NCBI RefSeq assembly: GCF_029892425.1
Contig: NZ_JARXWB010000009.1
Location: 62,001 to 126,000 of the forward strand
DNA: 64,000 bases
Origin: Bradyrhizobium sp. BR13661
Lineage (GTDB): Bacteria; Pseudomonadota; Alphaproteobacteria; Rhizobiales; Xanthobacteraceae
Reading direction: 5' to 3'
Within the stretch, counting starts at the first letter, position 1. Each line of letters opens with the position of its first letter. Both the position numbers and the translations under genes were made by a program. Below, piece after piece: positions 35,579-44,489 of this stretch. Under the pieces are notes generated by a model. The model did not search any database. It was not told the DNA's origin and saw only the letters and a program-made list of their open reading frames with translations.

Positions 35579-36813
35579 CAGAAGCCAAACCCCAATTGTG
35601 TTGCCTTCGGCTTGAACCGTTCGATCAGGCCGGCGGCATCGAGACGATGCGGCGATGGACGGTGATCGCTGAGGATGATGAACGGCAGCGCCTTGTGCTT
35701 GGGCACATGCAGCCGCGCGAGATCGGAGAGGCGGATCGTGGTGGTGCGCCGCGTTGCGATGATGCGTTCGACTGCCCTGGTGCCGAAGCCCGGCACGCGC
35801 AGCAGCTCCTCGCGGCTGGCGCGGTTGACGTCGAGGGGGAAGCGGTCGCGATGGCGGAGCGCCCAGGCGAGTTTCGGGTCGATGTCGAGCGGCAGCATCG
35901 CGCTGTCTTCGACGATCTCGCCGACATCGAAGCCGTAGAACCGCATCAGCCAGTCGGCCTGATAGAGCCGGTGCTCGCGCAGCAGTGGCGGCTGCACCAG
36001 AGGCAATGCGCGGCTGGCGTCAGGGATCGGGCTGAAGGCGGAGTAATAGACGCGTCGCAGCCGGTAGGAGCCGTAGAGATTGGCGCTGGTGTGGAGGATG
36101 GTGTGATCGGACGCCGCGTCGGCGCCCACGATCATCTGCGTGCTTTGTCCCGCCGGCGCGAAACGCTGCGGTTTTGCCTTTGTTTTTGCCGTGCGGTCTT
36201 CCTCGGCCTCGTCCAGCTTCAGCCGCAACCGGCCCATGGTGCGGCGGATCGCACGGACGTCTTTCTCCGGCGCGAATTGTTGCAGGCTCGCCGCTTCGGG
36301 CATTTCGATGTTGATGGAGAGACGATCGGCATATTTGCCGGCTTCCGCGATCAGCGCGTCATCGGCCTCGGGAATGGTCTTGAGATGGATGTAGCCGCGG
36401 AAGTGATGCTCCTCGCGCAGTTTTCGCGCGACGCTGACGACTTGCTCCATGGTGTAGTCGGGGCTGCGAATGATGCCGGAGGAAAGGAACAGGCCTTCGA
36501 TGTAATTGCGCCGGTAGAAATCGAGCGTCAGCTTGACCACCTCGTTGATGGTGAAGCGGGCGCGCGGTATGTTCGAGGAGGCGCGGTTGACGCAATAAAG
36601 GCAGTCGTAATTGCAGGCGTTGGTGAGCAGCACCTTGAGCAGCGAGATGCAGCGTCCGTCCGGCGCGTAGGAATGGCAGATGCCCATGCCAGGCGCGGTC
36701 GAGCCCATGCCCTTGCCGTCGCTGGAATCCCGCTTCTCGGTGCCGCTGGAAGCGCAGGAGGCGTCGTATTTGGCGGCGTCAGCCAGGATCTCCAGCTTGC
36801 GTTGTACGTCCAT
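35578..36813 (-). CDS. Putative DNA modification/repair radical SAM protein with C-terminal HhH (TIGR03916 type)
   Basis: This is a 411-residue radical SAM protein. The cluster motif is C67-x3-C71-x2-C74 (TNACNYDCLYCVNRASS), with a CHSYAPDGRC segment just before it. The C-terminus (about 335-370) has a helix-hairpin-helix DNA-binding motif, VNRASREELLRVPGFGTRAVERI. The family always travels with DUF4130/UDG proteins and is thought to act on damaged or modified DNA, with the reaction unknown. The ATG at 36813 has AGGGA seven bases upstream. Its stop overlaps the UdgX fusion start (TGATG). The promoter faces imuA and holds a LexA box. Confidence 0.9.
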   Translation of the reverse strand: MDVQRKLEILADAAKYDASCASSGTEKRDSSDGKGMGSTAPGMGICHSYAPDGRCISLLKVLLTNACNYDCLYCVNRASSNIPRARFTINEVVKLTLDFYRRNYIEGLFLSSGIIRSPDYTMEQVVSVARKLREEHHFRGYIHLKTIPEADDALIAEAGKYADRLSINIEMPEAASLQQFAPEKDVRAIRRTMGRLRLKLDEAEEDRTAKTKAKPQRFAPAGQSTQMIVGADAASDHTILHTSANLYGSYRLRRVYYSAFSPIPDASRALPLVQPPLLREHRLYQADWLMRFYGFDVGEIVEDSAMLPLDIDPKLAWALRHRDRFPLDVNRASREELLRVPGFGTRAVERIIATRRTTTIRLSDLARLHVPKHKALPFIILSDHRPSPHRLDAAGLIERFKPKATQLGFGF

Positions 36814-36863
36814 TATTGAATCCCTTTGATTCCGCTGGTGAATCCGACGGAGCGCCAATTCGG

Positions 36864-36892
36864 TTGACTCCCAGGGCACCGTTAGCTTTATA
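36864..36892 (+). promoter_or_regulatory. Probable sigma-70 promoter of imuA
   Basis: TTGACT at 36864-36869 and TTTATA at 36887-36892 are separated by 17 bases and point toward imuA. The predicted start site, about 36899, falls inside the LexA box, the usual place for repression. Confidence 0.6.
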
Positions 36893-36895
36893 TTA

Positions 36896-36910
36896 GAACA
36901 TATCATGAAC
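36896..36910. promoter_or_regulatory. LexA (SOS) box shared by two divergent DNA-repair operons
   Basis: GAAC-ATATCAT-GAAC matches the alphaproteobacterial LexA site (direct repeat GAAC-N7-GAAC or GTTC-N7-GTTC) exactly. It lies 83 bases upstream of the radical SAM start and 66 bases upstream of imuA. On the minus strand TAATAT, a possible -10, follows it directly, so one LexA dimer could block both promoters. Confidence 0.85.
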
Positions 36911-36976
36911 AAATGAGCCAGCCGCTGGTTCTCTTTTTGAGAGCTATCGGCAATCACCTCTGAAGGAGCGGCGAGC

Positions 36977-37780
36977 ATGAGCGCACGCATGAGCGCGCTT
37001 GCGACCTTGCGCAGCCAGATCGAACGGATCGAGACGGCGGAGGTCGTGCACGATCACGACCGCGTCGCGCTCGGTCACGGCGAAGTGGACCACGCCTTGA
37101 AAGGCGGGCTCGCACGCGCGGCGATCCACGAGGTGTTTTGTGAGGGGCGCCAGGGGGCGGCCGCGACCGGCTTTGTCACCGGGCTTGCGGGCCGCGTGAC
37201 GGCGCAGCGGCCGCTGCTGTGGGTGCGGCAGGATTTCTCGGAACCCGAGACCGGCGCGCTGTCGATGAGCGGGCTCGCCGAATTCGGCCTCGATCCGCGC
37301 CTGATGGTGATGGTGCGCGCGGCCGATGTCGAGAGCGCGCTGCGTACCTCGGCCGATGCGCTCGCTTGCGATGCGCTCGGCGCCGTCGTGCTGGAGTTCT
37401 GGGGCGAGACACGCCAGTTCGATCTGGTGGCGAGCCGTAAGCTGACGCTGGCGGCGCAATCGTCCGGCGTCACTGGCCTCTTGCTGCGGATGGCAGCGCA
37501 GCCGCTGCCCTCGACTGCGGAAACACGATGGATGTTGCGCGCGGCGCATTCGCCGCCGGATTCGGCATCAATGCCTGTGGCGCCTTGGGGCGTCTGGGGC
37601 GCACCGCGCTTCGATGTCGAGCTTTTGCGTAATCGTCATGGCCCGTGCGGCCGGTGGATCATGGAATGGAAATGTGATGAGTGCCAGTTCAGTGAACCGT
37701 CGGCGTATCCTCAGCCTGTGGCTGCCGCGCCTGCCCATCGACCGGATCCAGCGGTTCCTCAACAGCGCCGGGCTGGGTAG
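36977..37780 (+). CDS. imuA: ImuA, SulA/RecA-like mutasome component
   Basis: This 267-residue member of the ImuA family has a RecA-like core without a proper Walker A: ALKGGLARAAIHEVF, then GRVTAQRPLLWVRQD and DALGAVVLEFWGETRQFDLVASRKLTLAAQSSGVTGLLLR. It is the first gene of the SOS-induced imuA-imuB-dnaE2 cassette, and AAGGAG lies about 8 bases upstream of the start. ImuA helps the error-prone polymerase DnaE2 in damage-induced mutagenesis. The 3' end overlaps imuB by 104 bases. Confidence 0.9.
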   Translation: MSARMSALATLRSQIERIETAEVVHDHDRVALGHGEVDHALKGGLARAAIHEVFCEGRQGAAATGFVTGLAGRVTAQRPLLWVRQDFSEPETGALSMSGLAEFGLDPRLMVMVRAADVESALRTSADALACDALGAVVLEFWGETRQFDLVASRKLTLAAQSSGVTGLLLRMAAQPLPSTAETRWMLRAAHSPPDSASMPVAPWGVWGAPRFDVELLRNRHGPCGRWIMEWKCDECQFSEPSAYPQPVAAAPAHRPDPAVPQQRRAG

Positions 37781-39272
37781 GAATAACAATGGTCCCAGCA
37801 TTATCGTCATCAAGGAGAACAATGCACTGGTGATCCATGCGCTGGATGAAGCCGCCGAGCGCCTCGGTCTGCATATTGGTCAGCCGCTCGCGAATGCCCG
37901 GGCGATGTGTCCGGATTTAAAAGTGTTCGACGCCGATGTCGTGGCCGACGCGAAGACGCTCAGCGACATCGCCGATTGGTGCGACCGCTTCACGCCTCTG
38001 GTGGCGCTCGATCCGCCGCACGGGCTGTTTCTCGACATCACCGGCTGCGCGCATCTGTTTGGCGGCGAAGCCGCGCTGTTGCGGACGCTGGTTCGCGCGC
38101 TGGGGCGCCAGGGCTTTGCCGTCAGCGCGGCGATTGCCGGCACCTCGGTCTGCGCGCGCACGCTGACGCGGCAGGCGTCCGGCACCATCGTCGCCGATGG
38201 CGAGGAGGCGGCGGCGATCGACCGGTTTCCGGTGTCCGCGCTCGGTGCGAACGAGGCGATCACCGCCGGCCTGCGCCGTGCCGGGCTGAAAACCATCGGC
38301 GATGTCGCCTCGCGCAACCCGAGTGAAATCACGGCGCGGTTCGGCGCGCGATTCTCCACGCTGCTTGCGCATGCGCTGGGGCAAGGCGATGCGCCGATCA
38401 GCCCGCGCAAGCCGCTGCCCGACTACATCGTCGAAAAACGCTTCGCCGAGCCGATCGCGACCGACACCATAATCGCGATGACGCTGTCGCGGCTGGCGGA
38501 CACATTGATCGCGTCCATGGAGAAGCAGGGCAAGGGCGCGCGCCGCCTGGAAGCCGCGTTCTTCCGCACCGACGGCGTGGTGCGCGCGATCATGGTCGAG
38601 ACCGGCCGTCCGGTGACGCAAAGCAAAGTCATCGACCGGCTGTTCCGCGAGCGTCTTGACGCGCTTGCCGACCCCTTCGATCCCGGCTTTGGTTTCGACA
38701 TGGTGCGGCTGTCGGCGAGCCGCACCGAGATCGTGGTGCAGGAGCAGCGCGATCTCGATGCCCATGTCCACGACAATGACGAGCTCGCCGCGCTGATCGA
38801 CCGCATCGCCGCACGCATCGGCGGAAAGCGCGTCGTCGTGCACCTGCCGCAGGATACGCACATCCCCGAGCAGGCGGTGCTGGCCGCGCCCGCGCAGCAT
38901 CATCTCGCGGCAGCCATGCAGGCCGAATGGCCTGATCGTGCCGAGAGTGAGCCGCCGCTGCGCCCCTTAAGGCTGTTCGATAAGCCGGAGCCGGTCACCG
39001 TGCCGTTCGCGACCGTGCCTGACGGCCCGCCGCATCAATTCACCTGGCGCCGCGCGAAACATGCGGTGGTGCGGGTGGAGGGGCCTGAGCGCATCGCGAT
39101 GGAATGGTGGCGGCAGGACGGCAAGCAGCTGACGCGGGATTATTTCCGCATCGAGGATGCCGAGGGCCTGCGCTTCTGGATTTTTCGCGACGGTCTTTAC
39201 GAGGGAGAGGTATTCGACGCCGACGGCAAGTCCGCTCCGCCCCGCTGGTATGTGCACGGTCTCTTCGCATGA
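37677..39272 (+). CDS. imuB: ImuB, inactive Y-family polymerase-like mutasome hub
   Basis: This 531-residue Y-family polymerase-like protein lacks the catalytic acids. The N-terminal strand reads RRILSLWLPRLPIDRI where active enzymes have a metal-binding Asp, and ALDPPHGLFLDITG stands where SIDEAFLD would be. It is therefore likely non-catalytic, as in other ImuB proteins, and bridges the sliding clamp, ImuA and DnaE2. A later helix-hairpin-helix region (RRAGLKTIGDVASRNPSEITARFG) is typical. The ATG at 37677 is preceded by GGAA. The stop overlaps the dnaE2 ATG by 4 bases. Confidence 0.92.
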   Translation: MSASSVNRRRILSLWLPRLPIDRIQRFLNSAGLGRNNNGPSIIVIKENNALVIHALDEAAERLGLHIGQPLANARAMCPDLKVFDADVVADAKTLSDIADWCDRFTPLVALDPPHGLFLDITGCAHLFGGEAALLRTLVRALGRQGFAVSAAIAGTSVCARTLTRQASGTIVADGEEAAAIDRFPVSALGANEAITAGLRRAGLKTIGDVASRNPSEITARFGARFSTLLAHALGQGDAPISPRKPLPDYIVEKRFAEPIATDTIIAMTLSRLADTLIASMEKQGKGARRLEAAFFRTDGVVRAIMVETGRPVTQSKVIDRLFRERLDALADPFDPGFGFDMVRLSASRTEIVVQEQRDLDAHVHDNDELAALIDRIAARIGGKRVVVHLPQDTHIPEQAVLAAPAQHHLAAAMQAEWPDRAESEPPLRPLRLFDKPEPVTVPFATVPDGPPHQFTWRRAKHAVVRVEGPERIAMEWWRQDGKQLTRDYFRIEDAEGLRFWIFRDGLYEGEVFDADGKSAPPRWYVHGLFA

Positions 39273-42200
39273 TGACGCCTGCTTATGCCGAGATCGGGAT
39301 CACCACCAATTTCTCCTTCCTGCGCGGCGGCTCTGATCCGCGCGCCTATGTGCATCAGGCCAGCAAGCTCGGCATTCCCGTGATCGGGATTGCCGATCAC
39401 AACTCGCTCGCCGGCGTGGTGCGGGCCTGGAAGGAGCTCGACAATGACAAGGTGCTGCATAAACCTAAATTGCTGGTCGGCGCGCGCATCGTCTTCATCG
39501 ACGGCACGCCCGATATCTTCGTCTATCCGCGCGACCGCGCCGCCTATGGCCGGCTGTGCCAGCTGCTGACCCAGGGTAAACGCGGCGATGACATCACGCG
39601 GATCGAGAAAGGTGAGTGCCATCTCAGCTTCGCCGATCTGCTGGAATTTTCGGAAGGCCAGCTCCTGGTCCTGACGCTGCCGCATCGCTTCGATGATGCG
39701 CAGGTGCTGGATGTGCTTGCAAAACTAAAATCAAGCCGCGCCGACGGCGTGTGGCTTGCGGCGAGCCTGGTGTATCGCGGCGACGACCGCCGCCGCCTGG
39801 CGCGGCTCGACGATCTCGCCGCCAAGGCAGGAGTGCCGCTGCTTGCGACCAACGAGGTGCTCTACCACGATCCCGGTCGCCGCCCGCTTCAGGACGTGCT
39901 CACCTGTATCCGGGAAAAGACCACGATCGAGGCGGTCGGGCGCAAGCTGGAAGCCAATGCCGAGCGCTTCCTGAAGACGCCTCGCGAAATGTCCCGGCTG
40001 TTTCGCGATGTCCCTGAAGCGATCGCGGAGACCATGCGCTTTGCGGGAATGATCGAGTTCTCCCTCGACCAGCTCAGATATCAATATCCTGATGAGCCGG
40101 TGCCGCCGGGCAAGACCGCGCAGGGGCATCTGGAGGATCTGACCTGGGCGGGCGTCGACACATATTTCGGCGGCAAGATCGACGACAAGCTGCGCGCCAC
40201 GCTCGAGAAGGAGCTCGCGCTGATATCAGAGCTGAAATACGCGCATTACTTCCTCACCGTGCATGACATCGTCCATTACGCGCGCAGCCAGAACATTCTG
40301 TGCCAGGGGCGTGGATCGGCAGCGAATTCGGCCGTCTGCTACGTGCTCGGCATCACCTCGGTCGATCCGACCAAGGTTGATCTCCTGTTCGAGCGTTTCA
40401 TCTCCAAGGAGCGGCTGGAGCCGCCTGACATCGACGTCGATTTCGAGCATTCGCGGCGCGAGGAGGTGATGCAATATGTCTATCGCCGATACGGCCGCCA
40501 CCGTGCTGCGATCATCGCCACCATCATCCATTATCGTCCGCGCAGCGCCATCCGCGATGTCGGCAAGGCGCTGGGCCTGACCGAGGACGTCACCGCCGCG
40601 CTCGCCGACACCGTCTGGGGCAGCTGGGGCAAGGGCCTCAACGACATGCAGGTCCGGCAGGCCGGGCTCGATCCCCAAAATCCCATGATCAACCTCGCGG
40701 TCGAGCTGGCCACCGAGCTGATCGAATTCCCGCGCCATCTCTCCCAGCATGTCGGCGGCTATGTGCTGACGCAGGACCGGCTCGACACCTACGTGCCGAT
40801 CGGCAATGCCGCGATGGACGACCGCACTTTCATCGAATGGGACAAGGACGACGTCGATGCACTCAACATGATGAAGGTCGATGTGCTTGCGCTCGGCATG
40901 CTGACCTGCATCAGGAAGTGTTTTGATCTGATCGCGGATCACAAAGGGAAACGCTACGTGTTGGCGAGCGTCCCGCAGGACGATCCCAAGGTTTACGACA
41001 TGCTGTGCGCTGGGGAGTCGCTCGGCGTCTTCCAGGTCGAGAGCCGCGCCCAGATGAACATGCTTCCGCGGCTGAAGCCGCGGACCTTCTACGATCTCGT
41101 CATCGAAGTCGCGATCGTGCGGCCGGGGCCGATCCAGGGCGACATGGTGCATCCTTATCTGCGCCGACGGAACGGCCTGGAGAAGGTGGCCTATCCCTCG
41201 CCATCATCAGAGCATGGTCCCGCGGACGAGCTCTACAAGGTGCTGCACAAGACCAAGGGCGTGCCCCTGTTCCAGGAGCAGGCGATGCGCATCGCAATCG
41301 AGGCGGCAAAATTCACTCCCGAGGAGGCCAACGGCCTGCGCCGCTCGATGGCGACCTTCCGCAATGTCGGCACCATCGGCCAATACGAGGAGAAGCTGAT
41401 CGGCAACATGGTCGCGCGCGGCTACGATGCCAATTTCGCCAGAAGCTGCTTTGACCAGATCAAGGGCTTTGGCTCCTACGGCTTCCCGGAGAGCCATGCC
41501 GCGAGCTTTGCACAGCTCGTCTACATCTCCTCATGGCTGAAATATCATCACCCGGATGCATTCTGCTGCAGCCTTTTGAACTCGCAGCCAATGGGCTTTT
41601 ACGCCCCGGCACAGATCGTCGGCGACGCCCGCAAGAACGGTGTCGAGGTGCGCGAGATCGATGTCTCCTACAGCTTTGCGCAGAACACGCTGGAGAATAC
41701 GGACGGAAGATATTGCGCAGTCCGTCTCGGCTTTCGCCAGATCGACGGCTTTCACTGGCTGGATGAGGATGAGGAAGAACTCAAGAGGCAGCAGGCGGAG
41801 AGGCAAGGAAAAGAATATGTCGGTCAGAAGGACTGGGCCGATCTTATCATCGATGCCCGCAACCTCGGTCCCTTCACCTCGCTCGAAGATTTTGCCCGCG
41901 ACACCGGCCTGCCCAAGCGTGCGCTGATCCTGCTGGCGGATGCCGACGCATTCCGCTCGCTCGGGCTCGACCGCCGCGAGGCGCTGTGGCAGGTGCGGCG
42001 GCTGCCTGATGATGTGGCGCTGCCGCTGTTCGAAGCGGCCACCGCACGCGAACAGCCGGACGAGCACGCCAAGCCATTGCCCGTGATGCCGCGCGCCGAA
42101 CAGGTCGTTGCCGATTACCAGACCATCCGGCTGTCGCTTAAAGGCCATCCGATGGAATTTTTGCGCGAGATGTTTTCGCGCGAGCGGATCGTCGCCTGCA

Positions 42201-42643
42201 AGGAGATCAGCCATGAGAACGAGCGGCGCCGCGTCCGTTGCGCCGGCGTGGTGCTGGTGCGGCAGCGGCCGGGCAGCGCCAGCGGCGTCGTGTTCATGAC
42301 GCTGGAGGACGAAACCGGCATCGCCAATGTCGTGGTGTGGCCCAAGGTCATGGAGCAGTACCGCAAGGAGGTGATGGGCGCCCGCCTCATCGAGGTTCAG
42401 GGCTATATCCAGAGCAGCCCAGAGAAGGTGACGCATCTGATCGCGCAGCGGATGATCGACCGTTCGCACGATCTGGTCGGACTCGCCAATGATGCCCTGA
42501 GCCGCAAGCCTGCGGTGCCGGTAGGCGCCACCGGGGTCGAGCCGCTCAACGACGATCGCCGCGACCACGCCGATATGCCGGCGCAAAAAATCCGCCACCC
42601 CCGCAACGTCCGCATCCTGCCGCCGTCGCGGGATTTCCATTGA
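39269..42643 (+). CDS. dnaE2: Error-prone DNA polymerase III alpha subunit DnaE2 (ImuC)
   Basis: This 1124-residue C-family polymerase has an N-terminal PHP domain (YAEIGITTNFSFLRGGSDP, IADHNSLAGVVRAW), the catalytic palm with PPDIDVDFEHSRREEV, fingers with QLVYISSWLKYHHP and a C-terminal OB fold (RCAGVVLVRQRPGSASGVVFMTLEDETG). The length suits the DnaE2 rather than the DnaE1 subfamily. It performs translesion synthesis under SOS control with ImuA and ImuB. Start and stop coupling (ATGA) with imuB sets the start. Confidence 0.95.
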   Translation: MMTPAYAEIGITTNFSFLRGGSDPRAYVHQASKLGIPVIGIADHNSLAGVVRAWKELDNDKVLHKPKLLVGARIVFIDGTPDIFVYPRDRAAYGRLCQLLTQGKRGDDITRIEKGECHLSFADLLEFSEGQLLVLTLPHRFDDAQVLDVLAKLKSSRADGVWLAASLVYRGDDRRRLARLDDLAAKAGVPLLATNEVLYHDPGRRPLQDVLTCIREKTTIEAVGRKLEANAERFLKTPREMSRLFRDVPEAIAETMRFAGMIEFSLDQLRYQYPDEPVPPGKTAQGHLEDLTWAGVDTYFGGKIDDKLRATLEKELALISELKYAHYFLTVHDIVHYARSQNILCQGRGSAANSAVCYVLGITSVDPTKVDLLFERFISKERLEPPDIDVDFEHSRREEVMQYVYRRYGRHRAAIIATIIHYRPRSAIRDVGKALGLTEDVTAALADTVWGSWGKGLNDMQVRQAGLDPQNPMINLAVELATELIEFPRHLSQHVGGYVLTQDRLDTYVPIGNAAMDDRTFIEWDKDDVDALNMMKVDVLALGMLTCIRKCFDLIADHKGKRYVLASVPQDDPKVYDMLCAGESLGVFQVESRAQMNMLPRLKPRTFYDLVIEVAIVRPGPIQGDMVHPYLRRRNGLEKVAYPSPSSEHGPADELYKVLHKTKGVPLFQEQAMRIAIEAAKFTPEEANGLRRSMATFRNVGTIGQYEEKLIGNMVARGYDANFARSCFDQIKGFGSYGFPESHAASFAQLVYISSWLKYHHPDAFCCSLLNSQPMGFYAPAQIVGDARKNGVEVREIDVSYSFAQNTLENTDGRYCAVRLGFRQIDGFHWLDEDEEELKRQQAERQGKEYVGQKDWADLIIDARNLGPFTSLEDFARDTGLPKRALILLADADAFRSLGLDRREALWQVRRLPDDVALPLFEAATAREQPDEHAKPLPVMPRAEQVVADYQTIRLSLKGHPMEFLREMFSRERIVACKEISHENERRRVRCAGVVLVRQRPGSASGVVFMTLEDETGIANVVVWPKVMEQYRKEVMGARLIEVQGYIQSSPEKVTHLIAQRMIDRSHDLVGLANDALSRKPAVPVGATGVEPLNDDRRDHADMPAQKIRHPRNVRILPPSRDFH

Positions 42644-42769
42644 AGTGGCACGAGCAGCCGCAAGGTTTGGCTGATCCCAACGATCAATACGATTTGAATT
42701 AAGTCCCTAAGCAACCTGAAAGCGAGATGCGCCTATATCCTTGGTCGCGCCCGATTTGGACATGACGGG

Positions 42770-43465
42770 GTGATCTTGCAGGAACTGAAATCGCCGCCGC
42801 GATCGCGTGGCCTCGTCGTCGTCGTAAAGCCGGATCGGAGCCCCTCCCGCATCGATAGGCTGGGCCTCTGGTTCTCTAAGAGCAACACGATCGAGAGGCT
42901 TTGGATCGGGACGACCGAAAGCAAGCCTTACCCGGCGTTACGCCGCGTCGAAGAGGCCCTCCAGCTCATCAAGCGCCACGATGCGCTCAACTATTCCCGC
43001 ATCACCCACAATCTCGACCGAATATGGGTGCATCTGCTCCCCAGCGCTCAGGCGCAATATGATCGATCACTGAACGCTTGCGCCCTCGATGAACGTTACG
43101 TTCTCAACGAGACAATGACGCTTGAGCGGATCGCCTCCACGATCGTCCATGAAGCGACCCATGCGCGGTTGGAGGGATGCGGGATTATCTATGAAGAAAA
43201 AAGCCGCTATCGGATCGAAGCGGTCTGTCTCCGGCGCGAGCTTAACTTCCTCAAGAAGCTGCCTGACACCGGGCTCATCCAGGATGAAATCGCTCGTACA
43301 TTGGCGTGGTGCGAAAACGACCAAACCTACTTTTCCGACGCCAGTTTTCGGAGCCGCGAAGACGAGGGCCAGATTGATACATTGCGCTATTTGAAAACGC
43401 CGAACTGGCTCGTGCAATTTGCAGTGCGGCTCATTCGCCGGCTTTCGCGTGTATCCGCACCTTAA
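42770..43465 (+). CDS. Hypothetical protein with HExxH zinc-protease-like motif
   Basis: This 231-residue protein of no known family has H127-E-A-T-H131 in STIVHEATHARLEG and Glu150 (YRIEAVC) 19 residues later, the spacing of a gluzincin-type metal site. A helical region ending FAVRLIRRLSRV closes the protein and could be amphipathic. A GTG at 42770 is used as the start; the nearby ATG at 42762 hits a stop at once. It follows dnaE2 by 126 bases on the same strand without an obvious terminator. Membership of the SOS unit is possible but unproven. Confidence 0.65.
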   Translation: MILQELKSPPRSRGLVVVVKPDRSPSRIDRLGLWFSKSNTIERLWIGTTESKPYPALRRVEEALQLIKRHDALNYSRITHNLDRIWVHLLPSAQAQYDRSLNACALDERYVLNETMTLERIASTIVHEATHARLEGCGIIYEEKSRYRIEAVCLRRELNFLKKLPDTGLIQDEIARTLAWCENDQTYFSDASFRSREDEGQIDTLRYLKTPNWLVQFAVRLIRRLSRVSAP

Positions 43466-43527
43466 GCGTCTGCGAAGCGTGAAGCAATGACGAGTTTGTC
43501 GAGCGATCTCGCGCCGCACTCTCAGTC

Positions 43528-43630
43528 GTCATACCCCGCGAAAGCGGGGTATCCAGTACGCCGTGGCTTCTCGATTCAATCACAGCCGCCTCGGAAATAC
43601 TGGATCGCCCGGTTGAAGCCGGGCGATGAC
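43528..43630. repeat. Dispersed intergenic repeat with two hairpins
   Basis: It begins GTCATACCCCGCGAAAGCGG, a CCCCGC-GAAA-GCGGGG hairpin followed by TATCCAGTA. It ends TACTGGATCGCCCGG, TTGAAG and CCGGGCGATGAC, so the outer ends are also inverted (GTCAT/ATGAC; CCAGTA/TACTGG). This is the form of a widespread alphaproteobacterial intergenic element, from memory. Confidence 0.75.
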
Positions 43631-43639
43631 AGTGTGCCC

Positions 43640-44410
43640 TTAAAAATTCACCCGGTTCGAGATCGCCCCATCCACGATCAGATTGGCGCCGGTCGTGAAC
43701 GACGAGGCCGGGCTGGCCAGAAACACCGCGGCGTTGGCGATCTCCTGTGGCGTCGCCATGCGTCCCGTCGGATTGCGCTTCATCGCGTCGTTGTAGCGCT
43801 CGGGCATGTTCTTCTCGATCATGTTCCAGACGCCGCCCTTGAAATAGACGGTGCCGGGCGACACGACATTCACGCGGATCTTCTTCTTTGCGTATTGCCG
43901 CGCCAGTCCCTTTGCCATGTGGATCAGCGCTGCCTTGATCGGGCCATAGGAGCTGGCGATATCGGCCTGCGCCGCCGAGATCGAGGAGATGATGACGAAG
44001 GCGGCATCGCCGCTCTTTTCGCCGCTGGCTTCCAGGAACGGCCGCGCCGCGTCGAACGCATGCACGGCGCCGAGCACGTCGAGCCGGAAATTCTGCTCCC
44101 ATGATGCGGGATCGTGGCCTTGCGCCATGGCGCCGGCATTGGCGAACAGCAGGTCGATGCCGCCGAGCTCCTTGGCCGCGCCCTCGACCCACGCCTTCAG
44201 CGCCGCGCCGTCGGTGATGTCGACCGTGCCGCCGGTGGCGCTGACACCGCTCGCTTTCAGTTCGGCCACGGTGGCTGCGACCTGTTCCGCGTTGCGTGCG
44301 CACACCGCGACGTTGCTGCCTTCGCCGGCCAGCGTTCCCGCAATCGCCCGCCCAATGCCGCGCGTACCGCCGAGCACGACGGCGTTCTTTCCCTTGAGAC
44401 CGAGATCCAT
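43640..44410 (-). CDS. Short-chain dehydrogenase/reductase
   Basis: This is a 256-residue classical SDR. The cofactor motif is GGTRGIG at about 14-20, followed by ANAGAMAQ. The catalytic set is Ser142/143 (VIISSISA), Tyr155 and Lys159 (SSYGPIKAA), and the C-terminus is GANLIVDGAISNRVNF. It is probably an NAD(P)H 3-ketoacyl or hydroxy-compound oxidoreductase; the substrate is not deducible. It lies 79 bases after a small membrane-protein gene on the same strand. Confidence 0.88.
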   Translation of the reverse strand: MDLGLKGKNAVVLGGTRGIGRAIAGTLAGEGSNVAVCARNAEQVAATVAELKASGVSATGGTVDITDGAALKAWVEGAAKELGGIDLLFANAGAMAQGHDPASWEQNFRLDVLGAVHAFDAARPFLEASGEKSGDAAFVIISSISAAQADIASSYGPIKAALIHMAKGLARQYAKKKIRVNVVSPGTVYFKGGVWNMIEKNMPERYNDAMKRNPTGRMATPQEIANAAVFLASPASSFTTGANLIVDGAISNRVNF

Positions 44411-44489
44411 TGTTCGGTTTTCCTTTTTGATGTCGTCATTTTTGTTGGTCGTAACGAGTGTAGCCGTGGAGGCGGAGAAAGTCCTCCCC

